Assembly (NCBI GenBank): GCA_023265785.1
Contig: JAHFSL010000096.1
Location: 1 to 7,983, forward strand
Length of the DNA: 7,983 nt
Origin: Candidatus Coatesiibacteriota bacterium
GTDB taxonomy: Bacteria; Oederibacteriota; CAKKQC01
Direction: 5' to 3'
Shown here: piece by piece, positions 1 to 6,657 of the stretch
Layout of the letters: each line of letters begins with the position of its first letter
Position numbering within the stretch: the first letter of the stretch is position 1
Notes under the pieces: generated by a model
Told to the model about the DNA's origin: nothing
Seen by the model: the letters and a program-made list of their open reading frames with translations, nothing else
Database searches by the model: none
Program-made: the position numbers and the translations under genes

Positions 1-642
1 ATCCTGGCGCACATCGCGGCCGATGCATCGTTTTTGGAAGCGTTCGCCCGGGGCGAGGATGTTCACGCGGTGACCGCGGGCGAGATGTTCGGCCGGCCCC
101 CGGGCGAGGTTTCGCCGGACCAGCGTCGGGCGGCCAAGGCGGTCAATTTCGGTATCCTGTACGGGATGTCAGCCTTCGGGCTCGCGCGCGAATTAAAGTG
201 CGACCCGGCCACCGCCCGCGACTGGCTCGCGCGCTGGTTTGACCGCCATCCGGCCGTGCGGACCTATTGGGACGCGACCCTGGCCACCGCCCGCGAGAAG
301 GGAGCGGTCACGACCCTGTTCGGCCGGCGCCGGCTCCTGCCGGAGATTGGCGCCACCAACCGCCAGCGGCGCGAGGAGGCGGAACGGGAGGCGCTCAATC
401 ACCCGATCCAGGGGACGGCGGCCGACCTCATGAAACTTGCCCTCGCGGCCGTGGTACGCGAGGTGCCCGGTGCCGTGCTCCTGCTGTCCATCCATGACGA
501 ACTGCTCTTTGAGGCGCCGCGCGCGGAGGCGGCGCGGCTGGCAGGCCGGATCAAGGCGGTCATGGAGGGCGTCCACGCGCTGGCCACCCCGCTGGTGGCG
601 GAGGCCGCGTGGGGCGAGTCGTGGGCGGCCTGCCACCCGTGA
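1..642 (+). CDS. polA: DNA polymerase I, C-terminal (polymerase domain) fragment, 5' truncated by window edge
   Basis: Family A DNA polymerase, which fills gaps and replaces RNA primers during replication and repair in the cytoplasm. Frame 1 is open from the first base, so the gene starts outside the window; 213 codons are visible. Visible residues 1-31 follow the end of motif A (ILAHIAAD, then GEDVH). Motif B is intact: R42, R43, K46, F50 and Y54 in RRAAKAVNFGILYG match the O-helix, and F50 corresponds to the Phe of E. coli Pol I that disfavours dideoxynucleotides. The conserved PIQGTAAD segment follows. Motif C is SIHDELLFE, with catalytic D166 and E167. The C-terminus ends where family members normally end (GESWAACHP). 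Whether 5'- or 3'-exonuclease domains exist cannot be seen. The stop overlaps the GTG start of the next gene by four bases. TTG at 34 is not the start, since motif A sequence continues upstream of it. Confidence 0.97.
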   Translation: MLAHIAADASFLEAFARGEDVHAVTAGEMFGRPPGEVSPDQRRAAKAVNFGILYGMSAFGLARELKCDPATARDWLARWFDRHPAVRTYWDATLATAREKGAVTTLFGRRRLLPEIGATNRQRREEAEREALNHPIQGTAADLMKLALAAVVREVPGAVLLLSIHDELLFEAPRAEAARLAGRIKAVMEGVHALATPLVAEAAWGESWAACHP

Positions 643-1811
643 GGCAGGCGCTCGCGCTCCTGCTGGCCGCCGGGCTCCTTGGACCCGGCGCCGTGCACGC
701 GGCGAAGAAGGGGCGGCGCAAGCCGGCCCCGGCCGCGCACGACGAGAGCCAGACCATCCACCAGGCCCAGCGGACGCTGGAGGAGAAGAAGCGGCGGGCC
801 CAGGAACTCCAGCCGGAGATCCGCCAGCGCGAGCGCGAGGAGCGCACGGTGCTGGTCGAGCTGGACCGGCGCGACCATGAACTGGCCACCCTGCGCGGGG
901 AGATCCGCGCCCACAAGGACGAGATTGCCTACACCGAGGCCCAGCTCGCGGCCGTCCGGACCCGCCAGCGCGCGACGACCGGGGAACTCGCGCGATCGCA
1001 CGAGGCCCTGGGCGGTCTCCTGCGGACCTGGCAGGCCGAGGACGGCGAGGGCCTGGCGCGTGAAGTCTCCCTGTGGCACGGGGCCGCCCAGGCCGACCGG
1101 CTTTCCTCGGCCCGCCTCACCCGGTTCGAACTCCTCCAGAGCGAGGCCCGCCAGTCCGAGTACCTTGCGCACCTGACCGGCCTGCGGCGGGACCTGGCCG
1201 CCAAGGAGCGGCAGATGGAGGCGGCCCGCCGCCGCCGCCGCCAGTTCCTGGACCGGGTGCGACTCGAGAAATTCCAGAAGGAATCGGAGGTCCGGGAACT
1301 GGCCGAACAGCGCCGCAACCTGGAGCGGGTCGTGGACCGGTACGTGGATGAGGCCCGCCGGCGCAACGAGGCCCGCCGGCAGGCCGCCCTGCACATTCCC
1401 TCATCCGCCCGGGTGGGCCAGCTGGTGTGGCCCGTCCGGGGTGCCGTCGTGCGGCCATTCGGGCGAGGCCGGCACGAGGAATTCAACGCCGCAGTCTTCT
1501 CCACGGGGATTGAGATCCGGGCGGCGGAGGGGTCGCCGGTCCGGGCCGCGGCCGGGGGGCGGGTCGCCTATTCCGACTGGCTTCAGGGCTACGGGCGTGT
1601 CATGATCGTGGATCATGGCAGCAACTTCTATACCCTGTACGGCCACCTCGAGGAGGCCCGCATGACCAAGGACATGCCCGTCGAGCGCGGCGCGGTCCTC
1701 GGCACCGTGGGCGACACGGGAACCCTGGGGACGCCCACGCTCTATTTCGAGGTGCGGCGCAATGGCCGCCCCGCCGACCCCCTTCCGTTCCTGGGCCGGT
1801 CCGCGGAATGA
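639..1811 (+). CDS. envC: EnvC-like murein hydrolase activator (coiled coil + degenerate LytM/M23 domain)
   Basis: Predicted periplasmic activator of cell-wall amidases at division (role known for E. coli EnvC, 419 aa; here 390 aa). I chose GTG at 639 because it overlaps the polA stop as GTGA and gives a clean signal peptide (MRQALALLLAAGLLGPGAVHA, cleavage near AHA/VHA-A); GTGs at 609 and 621 are possible but start inside polA. Residues about 40-255 are rich in Glu, Arg, Gln and Leu and look like a long coiled coil, including five consecutive Arg codons (CGC, 1227-1241). Residues about 275-385 form the M23 domain, but the zinc site is broken: the usual HTGxD is S288-T-G-I-E292, and the usual HLHFE is T367-L-Y369-F-E. 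His336 of YGHL remains. The LYFE form is also found in E. coli EnvC, so activator is better supported than active endopeptidase. No ftsEX or amidase gene is visible. The product name is a family inference. Confidence 0.92.
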   Translation: MRQALALLLAAGLLGPGAVHAAKKGRRKPAPAAHDESQTIHQAQRTLEEKKRRAQELQPEIRQREREERTVLVELDRRDHELATLRGEIRAHKDEIAYTEAQLAAVRTRQRATTGELARSHEALGGLLRTWQAEDGEGLAREVSLWHGAAQADRLSSARLTRFELLQSEARQSEYLAHLTGLRRDLAAKERQMEAARRRRRQFLDRVRLEKFQKESEVRELAEQRRNLERVVDRYVDEARRRNEARRQAALHIPSSARVGQLVWPVRGAVVRPFGRGRHEEFNAAVFSTGIEIRAAEGSPVRAAAGGRVAYSDWLQGYGRVMIVDHGSNFYTLYGHLEEARMTKDMPVERGAVLGTVGDTGTLGTPTLYFEVRRNGRPADPLPFLGRSAE

Positions 1812-3253
1812 TCGCCGCCGCCCTCCTGGTGCTGGGGACCGCGTGTGTCCCCGCCCGCGCGGCGACCGAGACGGTGGGCCTCGACCCCCTCCTCAATATT
1901 CTTGACGAGATCCAGCACAAATACGTGGATGAGTCGAAGATCGGGACGCCCCGCCTCCTGGCCAAGGCGGAGGAGGGCGTCGTGGACTCGCTGGACGAGG
2001 AGAGCTACATCCTGCCCGACGGCCCCCCGCCGGGGGAGGCCGGTCCCGGGCTGGCCGCCGCCACGCGCGATGGCGGGGCGCTGGTGGTGGATGTCATCGA
2101 AGGCGGTCCGGCCGAGAAGGCGGGCGTGCGCACGGGCGACCGCCTCCTGCGTGTCAACGGGGAGCCGGCGGCGGGCCGCAAACAGCCCGAGCTGGACCGC
2201 GCCCTGCTGGGCGCGGCAGGCGCGAGCGTCTGGCTCCTCTGGGAGGATGCGGACGGGGAATACCGGGAGGCCAAGGTGGAGCGTGCGGCCGTGGCCCGGC
2301 CCGCATGGCGCCGCGTGGCGCTCCCGCACGGCGACGTCATTCAGGTGTTCCGGCTGGACGAGTCCGCCGGGGCCGGCATCCGGGCGGCCCTGGCCGCCGG
2401 GACGGGCGGTCCCGGTCTCGTCCTGGACCTGCGCGCGTGCACCACGGGCGATCCGGATGCCGCGCTCGCCCTGGCCGAGTCGTGCCTGCCCGCCGGCGTC
2501 CTGCTGGCCACGGGCCGCGGGCCGGGTGGCGTGGCCCGCCGGTATGAGGTGACGCGCAAGACCCCGCCGATCTCCACGGCCCTCGCCCTGCTGATCGGGC
2601 CGGGCACCCGGGGGCCGGCCGAAATCCTCGCCGCGGCGCTCACGGGCGCCGGGCGTGCCGTGGCCGTCGGCCGGCGGACCTTCGGATTCGCCGGACGCCA
2701 GCGGGAATTCCCGCTCGCGGGCGAGGGCAAGCGGCGGGTGCGCCTCACCGTGGAACGCTTCTTCTCGCCGGGGGATGTCAGTCTCACCGGCACGGGCGTG
2801 GGTGCCGACCTGCCCTCACCTCCCGGCCTGCCCCGCGAGGTGGTCCGGGTCCTGGAGCGGCACGGGATTCCCGGGCGCATCGTGGACCGGCTGGTCGCCT
2901 CACCGCCCGCGGAGTATGATGCCGCCGCGCTGGCCCGGGGCGAGTTGAAACTGACCCTGACCGTTTCCGGCGGCAAGAGCGTGGCGGAACAGCGCGGCGA
3001 GTTCGAGCAGGCCTTCCAGATCGTGGCCGATGCGGTGGCGCGTGAGGCGGGCGCGGAGTTGCCCCGCGACGCGTTTGACCAGGCCCGGCTCCAGCTCATT
3101 TCCCGGGTGCGGGTCCTGCTGGCCCGCCGCCAGATGAAGCCGGATGACGCCCTCGCGGCGGCCCTCAAGGAGGACGCCGATGTCCAGCTGGGCGCCGATG
3201 TCCTCGCGGCCCTCAAGCGCCTGGTTCCGGGGGCCAAGGGGAAGGGTTCGTGA
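1808..3253 (+). CDS. Secreted PDZ/S41-type pseudoprotease (catalytic Ser and Lys both lost)
   Basis: 481-aa homologue of C-terminal processing proteases that appears catalytically dead. The start is ATG at 1808, overlapping the envC stop as ATGA; the N-terminus is a signal peptide (MIAAALLVLGTACVPARA) with little positive charge. The Cys at 13 is not in a good lipobox (GTAC, Gly at -3). Residues about 77-155 are a PDZ-like domain (ALVVDVIEGGPAEKAGVRTGD, then LLRVNG). The S41 core follows: LVLDLR is retained, but the catalytic loop reads T267-R-G269-P-A-E-I instead of S-A-S-G-S-E-I, and GRRTFG is followed by F294 where the active neighbour has Lys. The 25-residue Ser-Lys spacing is kept exactly (269 and 294), as is Q298. 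About 120 C-terminal residues are Ala/Arg/Leu-rich and probably helical. The next gene, an intact S41 protease, shows the same architecture, which suggests duplication and divergence. Possible roles are adaptor, substrate-binding or hetero-oligomer partner (inference). Confidence 0.88.
   Translation: MIAAALLVLGTACVPARAATETVGLDPLLNILDEIQHKYVDESKIGTPRLLAKAEEGVVDSLDEESYILPDGPPPGEAGPGLAAATRDGGALVVDVIEGGPAEKAGVRTGDRLLRVNGEPAAGRKQPELDRALLGAAGASVWLLWEDADGEYREAKVERAAVARPAWRRVALPHGDVIQVFRLDESAGAGIRAALAAGTGGPGLVLDLRACTTGDPDAALALAESCLPAGVLLATGRGPGGVARRYEVTRKTPPISTALALLIGPGTRGPAEILAAALTGAGRAVAVGRRTFGFAGRQREFPLAGEGKRRVRLTVERFFSPGDVSLTGTGVGADLPSPPGLPREVVRVLERHGIPGRIVDRLVASPPAEYDAAALARGELKLTLTVSGGKSVAEQRGEFEQAFQIVADAVAREAGAELPRDAFDQARLQLISRVRVLLARRQMKPDDALAAALKEDADVQLGADVLAALKRLVPGAKGKGS
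3236..3246 (+). promoter_or_regulatory. Shine-Dalgarno-like purine run before the S41 protease gene
   Basis: AAGGGGAAGGG lies inside the end of the pseudoprotease gene; its first AGGGG ends 8 bases before the GTG at 3250. It is the only clear ribosome-binding site among the overlapping junctions of this cluster and supports GTG 3250 as the start, possibly with stronger independent initiation for the active protease. Confidence 0.6.
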
Positions 3254-4752
3254 GGCGACTGGCACCCCTCCTCGCGCTCACCCTCCTGGCGCGGCCCGCT
3301 GCCGCCCGGGAAACCAAGGCCGTGGCGCCCCTGCTGGCGCTGATCGAGACGGTCGAGGCGAATTATGCGGGTGACCCCGCCGCCACCCACGACGACCTCC
3401 TCAAGAGCGCGATGGGCGGAATGGTGGCCAGCCTGGACCGGTACAGCGAGTTCCTGGACCAGCAGAAGTACAAGGACCTGCAGGAGGACACCAAGGGCAG
3501 TTTCGGCGGCATCGGCATCGAGATCGGGTTCGTGAGCGGCCGGCTCTCCGTCATCGCGCCCATCGAGGGAACGCCGGCCGACAAGGCGGGCCTGCTGGGG
3601 GGCGACATCATTGCCTTCATCAACGGCACCCCCACCGATGACATGAAGATCATGGACGCCGTCCATCGGATCAAGGGTCCGCCCGGCACCAGGGTCACGA
3701 TCACGATCCAGCGGGAGAGCGTCCCGATGAAGGACTATGTGCTGGTTCGGGGCCTCATCACGCCGGTCAACATCCGCGACACCGTGGTGGACGGCATGGG
3801 CTATGTCACGATCCGCAGTTTTTCCGAGCACACGGCCGACCTGCTGGCCGAGGCGCTGGACGGATTCACCAAGAGCGGGTGCACGGGCGTCATTCTCGAC
3901 CTCCGCAGCAACCCCGGCGGCCTCCTCAACGAGGCCTCCCACGTCGTGGACCTCTTCCTGCCGTTCGGGTCGCCGATCGTGTCCACCGAGGGGCGCGATC
4001 CGCAACAGCGGGTGCAGTACTTCGCGCGGAACAAGGAGCCGTTTCATCTGCCGGTCGTGGTCCTCACGAACGAGCATTCCGCCTCGGGGTCGGAAATCGT
4101 GGCAGGTGCCCTCAAGGACACCGGCCGGGCCGTCGTCATGGGCCGCCGGACCTTCGGGAAGGGCAGTGTCCAGAACATCACCCCGATCTCCCATGACCGG
4201 ATGCTCGCGGTGCGGCTGACCATCGCCAAGTACTACACGCCGCGCCACAACGAGATCCACGAGGTGGGCATCGAACCGGATGTGACCCTGCCCCCCGTCC
4301 GGTATCCCTCCGGCCTCCGGAAGTTCCAGGAGGAGGGGTCGTTCAACCGGTTCGCGCTGGAGGCGCTCCCGCAGGCGGCCGGCGGCGGCACCCCGGGGGC
4401 GACGGCCTGGCTGGACGGACGGGCGTTTGCCGAGGGGCGGCTGGTAGGAAGTGCCCGGGACACGGATTCCTTGAAGGTGGACACGCGCCTGGGGGCCGAG
4501 TTCCGCCGGTGGGCGGAATCAAAAGGGCTGATCGTCACCGACGAGGTCTGGGAGGATGAGCGGAGTGTGGTGGTGGAACAGGTCCGGATTGCCCAGATGC
4601 GCAAGGTGAAAGGCGAGGAGGGCGCCCGGAAATTCGCCGTGGAGTTTGATCCCCAGGTGAAGGCGGCGGTCGCGCTCCTGAAGCTCGCCGTTCGCGGGGC
4701 GCCGGGGTCGGCCCTGAAGCCGGCCGGCCACGCGGCCGCCCCGGCCCCCTGA
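3250..4752 (+). CDS. ctpA: S41 family C-terminal processing protease, catalytically intact
   Basis: Periplasmic serine protease of the CtpA/Tsp/Prc family (500 aa), which trims or degrades envelope proteins from their C-termini; in several Gram-negatives these proteases control levels of cell-wall hydrolases. The GTG start at 3250 overlaps the preceding stop as GTGA and has an upstream purine-rich site. Signal peptide: MRRLAPLLALTLLARPAAA. A helical region (about 22-75, including SLDRYSEFLD) precedes a PDZ domain at about 84-165 (FGGIGIEI, then DKAGLLGGDIIAFING). In the protease core, ILDLRSNPGG is followed by NEHSASGSEIVAGAL with catalytic S279, then GRRTFGKGSVQ with K304 and Q308. The Ser-to-Lys distance of 25 residues equals that of E. 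coli Tsp (S430/K455). About 130 C-terminal residues after the core (TPRHNEIHEVGIEPDV) are of unassigned function and end in a Pro/Ala-rich tail. The symbol is at family level only. Confidence 0.96.
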   Translation: MRRLAPLLALTLLARPAAARETKAVAPLLALIETVEANYAGDPAATHDDLLKSAMGGMVASLDRYSEFLDQQKYKDLQEDTKGSFGGIGIEIGFVSGRLSVIAPIEGTPADKAGLLGGDIIAFINGTPTDDMKIMDAVHRIKGPPGTRVTITIQRESVPMKDYVLVRGLITPVNIRDTVVDGMGYVTIRSFSEHTADLLAEALDGFTKSGCTGVILDLRSNPGGLLNEASHVVDLFLPFGSPIVSTEGRDPQQRVQYFARNKEPFHLPVVVLTNEHSASGSEIVAGALKDTGRAVVMGRRTFGKGSVQNITPISHDRMLAVRLTIAKYYTPRHNEIHEVGIEPDVTLPPVRYPSGLRKFQEEGSFNRFALEALPQAAGGGTPGATAWLDGRAFAEGRLVGSARDTDSLKVDTRLGAEFRRWAESKGLIVTDEVWEDERSVVVEQVRIAQMRKVKGEEGARKFAVEFDPQVKAAVALLKLAVRGAPGSALKPAGHAAAPAP

Positions 4753-5843
4753 CAGCCCGGCGGCGGCGGGGGAGGCGGTTTGCCGTTGCGGCGGCCGTCG
4801 CCGTCGCGATCATCTGGTGGCTGGCCCCGGCCGGCAGGCGCGATGAGACGCGGACGTGCCGGGATCTGGCGGCGTCCCTGGAAGGCTGGGCGGCCCATGA
4901 AGGCCTGCGGCCGGAGGAGGCCGCCAGCCGGGACGAAATCCGGAACCGTGCCGGGGTGCGCTGGACCTTCGTCGAGCGCGGGTTCTGGCACCCGCCCCGA
5001 CGCAGTGCCCGCACCCTGCGGGTGCGGTTGGCGGCCTGGGCGGAGACGCACGGCCTCCTCCTCCGGGCCGCCACCACGCCGGAAGGCGTCCTCACGGCCG
5101 ACCTGGCCCTGGCCGACGGGCGGCCCTTCGCCCGCCTGCGGTCCCGCCGGCAGTGTTTCGCGGCGATCTGCATTGATGACCTGGGGTTCAGCCTGCAAAC
5201 GGCCCGCCGCGTGGTGGCCCTGCCATGCCGGCTGACCTGCGCCATCATTCCGTTCACCCCGCACGCCCGGGCCGTTGCCGGGCTGGCTGCGGCCCACGGC
5301 AAGGAGGTGTTCATCCACATGCCCATGTCCTCCCCGTTCCGGGTCCCGGAGGTGCCCGAGTACGCAATCATGCTGCGGCCGGGAATGGACCGGGCGACGA
5401 TCACGTCATGCCTGGACCGGGCCTTCCAGGAAGTCCCCAACGCCGTCGGTTTGAACAACCACGAGGGGTCGCTGGCCACCGAGGACCCGACGCTGATGGC
5501 CCTGGTCATGGAGGTCCTGAAGCCCCGGAATGTCGTCTTTCTCGACAGCGGGACGACCGAGAAGACGGTCGCCTGGATGGCCGCGCGCGACGGGGGACTG
5601 CGCTGGATGCGGCGCAATGTCTTCCTGGATGCCGATCCCCGGTCACTCCAGGCCACCGAGGACGAATTCGCCCGGCTGATTCGCCTGGCCCGCGCCCGTG
5701 GCCAGGCGCTGGCCATTGGCCACCACCAGTTTCCGACCACCCTGGATGTGCTGGAGCGGCGTATCCCCGAGGCCCAGAAGCAGGGCGTGGAATTCGTCTT
5801 CGCCTCCGCGCTGGCCCGGCCGGCGACGGTCACCGCGCCGTGA
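4749..5843 (+). CDS. yibQ: Divergent polysaccharide deacetylase (YibQ/DUF610 type), probable CTG start
   Basis: Member of the divergent polysaccharide deacetylase family (Polysacc_deac_2), periplasmic proteins with a carbohydrate-esterase-4-like fold often encoded beside envC and ctp; substrate unknown. Motifs, numbered from a start at 4749: CIDDLGFS (D143, D144), EVFIHMPM, GLNNHEGS (N236, N237, H238), VFLDSGTT, RNVFLDADP and a C-terminal GHH (G324, H325, H326) where GHP is more usual. The first ATG/GTG/TTG in frame is GTG 4956, which would cut through conserved-looking sequence (RNRAG/VRWTFVERGFWHP) and give only 295 aa. The frame is open back to a stop at 4647, with no standard start in between. 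CTG at 4749 overlaps the ctp stop as CTGA, matching the other junctions, and yields TARRRRGRR followed by a hydrophobic anchor (FAVAAAVAVAIIWWLA), a convincing signal anchor; total 364 aa. The start is inferred; the core assignment is firm. Confidence 0.88.
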   Translation: MTARRRRGRRFAVAAAVAVAIIWWLAPAGRRDETRTCRDLAASLEGWAAHEGLRPEEAASRDEIRNRAGVRWTFVERGFWHPPRRSARTLRVRLAAWAETHGLLLRAATTPEGVLTADLALADGRPFARLRSRRQCFAAICIDDLGFSLQTARRVVALPCRLTCAIIPFTPHARAVAGLAAAHGKEVFIHMPMSSPFRVPEVPEYAIMLRPGMDRATITSCLDRAFQEVPNAVGLNNHEGSLATEDPTLMALVMEVLKPRNVVFLDSGTTEKTVAWMAARDGGLRWMRRNVFLDADPRSLQATEDEFARLIRLARARGQALAIGHHQFPTTLDVLERRIPEAQKQGVEFVFASALARPATVTAP

Positions 5844-6514
5844 GCGGGCTCCGGTGGGCCGCGCTCCTGGCCCTGGCCGGCTGGCTGGCCGCCTGCGCGG
5901 GCGCGGGACCCGCGGGCGTCCTGACCCGGGGGGGATCGGGCGCGAAGCCGCGCTCCCTCGGGCTGTTGTACCCCCAGATCGAGGCCGGCGCCCTGATGGT
6001 CAGGGGCGAGTGGCCGGGCGGCCGCCGGTTCATGGGGTCGGAGATCCTGGCGGTCGTCCACGCCGCGATCCGGGGGAATTTTAATTCACACGCCGCGCCC
6101 GAGTGGCGCGACCTCGCGGAGGAGAAGACCGGGCGCGAGCGGATCGCCCTCCTGACGACCGCCATGCTCCGGGAATATACCCTCAACGGCACCATTCCGG
6201 TCCGGCTCGCCAACGAGCTCGGCCGGGTGGCGCACGTGGACGCCGTCGTGCTGGTGTCCATCGCCAGGTTCGGCCCGTCGGACCGCCAGATGGTCCTGCA
6301 CAGCCTGGCGGGAGACGCCCGTCCGACCGGCGCCGCCGGGGCGGGAAGTTGGATCAACTGCGGGGTGGTCTGCGCGGTCGTGAAGACCCCGGGAGGACAG
6401 CTCCTGTGGGAGGGCGGTGCCCTGGAGAGCGTCCCGTCCACCGCGGGGACCACGGAAGCCGCCGCCCAGTCCTGCGTCACCCGCCTCATGTCGGCGTTTC
6501 CTTGGAGAAAATAA
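5840..6514 (+). CDS. Putative outer-membrane lipoprotein of unknown function
   Basis: 224-aa predicted lipoprotein. The GTG start at 5840 overlaps the deacetylase stop as GTGA. The N-terminus (MSGLRWAALLALAGWLAAC) is a lipoprotein signal with lipobox L16-A-A-C19; the residue after Cys is Ala, not Asp, which by the usual rule favours the outer membrane. The mature part begins with a Gly/Ala-rich linker, then a domain with the segments LGLLYPQIEAGALMVRGEW, ILAVVHAAIRGNFN, LANELGRVAHVDAVVLVSIARFG and LLWEGGALESV. A predicted alternation of helix, then strand with 'VDAVVLVSI', then a strand ending in 'LLWEG' resembles small periplasmic lipoproteins of the kind that test for a factor in the envelope, but I do not recognise a named family. 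Cysteines in SWINCGVVC could pair. This reading frame stays open upstream to 5225, but that part overlaps the deacetylase and is a shadow. It is the last gene of the overlapping cluster. Confidence 0.85.
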   Translation: MSGLRWAALLALAGWLAACAGAGPAGVLTRGGSGAKPRSLGLLYPQIEAGALMVRGEWPGGRRFMGSEILAVVHAAIRGNFNSHAAPEWRDLAEEKTGRERIALLTTAMLREYTLNGTIPVRLANELGRVAHVDAVVLVSIARFGPSDRQMVLHSLAGDARPTGAAGAGSWINCGVVCAVVKTPGGQLLWEGGALESVPSTAGTTEAAAQSCVTRLMSAFPWRK

Positions 6515-6519
6515 AAATG

Positions 6520-6534
6520 ACCGCCGCAGGCGGT
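6520..6534. terminator. Hairpin after the cluster; terminator-like mainly on the minus strand
   Basis: Perfect 6-bp stem ACCGCC/GGCGGT around a GCA loop, 5 bases after the lipoprotein stop. On the + strand it is preceded by an A-rich run (AAAATAAAAATG) and not followed by T residues, so it is a poor classical + strand terminator. Read on the minus strand it is followed by CATTTTTATTTT, which fits intrinsic termination. It may act in one or both directions, or only stabilise the 3' end of the upstream message. Confidence 0.4.
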
Positions 6535-6562
6535 TCCCATGGCACCCGGAGGGGATGTAGGC

Positions 6563-6568
6563 GATAAT
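6563..6568 (+). promoter_or_regulatory. Possible -10 box for the tRNA-Arg gene
   Basis: GATAAT (5 of 6 to TATAAT) lies in an otherwise GC-rich spacer, followed by a C-rich stretch (AGCCCCCG) like the GC-rich discriminators of stable-RNA promoters. Initiation about 7 bases downstream would give a leader of about 10 bases before the tRNA. No good -35 is seen at 17-bp spacing (TGGCAC at 6540-6545 is weak), so this is tentative. Confidence 0.35.
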
Positions 6569-6584
6569 AGCCCCCGTGTCTGAG

Positions 6585-6657
6585 GCGCTCGTAGCTCAAT
6601 TGGAAGAGCATCAGCCTCCGGAGCTGAGGGTTACAGGTTCGAGCCCTGTCGAGCGCG
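6585..6657 (+). tRNA. tRNA-Arg (anticodon CCG)
   Basis: Complete 73-nt cloverleaf folded by eye. Acceptor stem GCGCTCG pairs perfectly with CGAGCGC (6650-6656). D arm GCTC/GAGC has loop AATTGGAA. Anticodon stem TCAGC/GCTGA has loop CTCCGGA, anticodon CCG at 6618-6620. The variable loop is 5 nt (GGGTT). T arm ACAGG/CCTGT has loop TTCGAGC. The discriminator is G6657 and CCA is not encoded (CGC follows), so it must be added after transcription. The A in the D loop after GG (position 20) is the arginine identity element known from E. coli. The tRNA reads CGG, a codon used often in the neighbouring genes, as expected at this GC content. Confidence 0.97.

Noticed and set aside
1227..1241. Run of five CGC codons as a possible microsatellite
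   Set aside because: Encodes an Arg run within a charged coiled coil and is short; probably coding bias at high GC.
399..1394. 331-aa minus-strand frame opposite polA and envC
   Set aside because: The Leu/Gly/Pro-rich sequence mirrors the coiled-coil codons of envC; no independent coding evidence.
2341..4260. 639-aa minus-strand open frame opposite the two S41 genes
   Set aside because: Low-complexity Arg/Pro/Ser composition without motifs, lying opposite two genes with clear domains; a high-GC antisense shadow.
4780..5235. 151-aa + strand frame between ctp and the deacetylase core
   Set aside because: Shadow of the N-terminal part of the deacetylase; no motifs.
5225..5839. Upstream extension of the lipoprotein frame inside the deacetylase gene
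   Set aside because: Sequence is Gly/Arg/Pro-rich shadow; lipobox and GTGA overlap place the true start at 5840.
4535..6061. 508-aa minus-strand frame opposite the deacetylase, with the 361-aa one at 4233-5318
   Set aside because: No motifs, biased composition, antisense to genes with family signatures.
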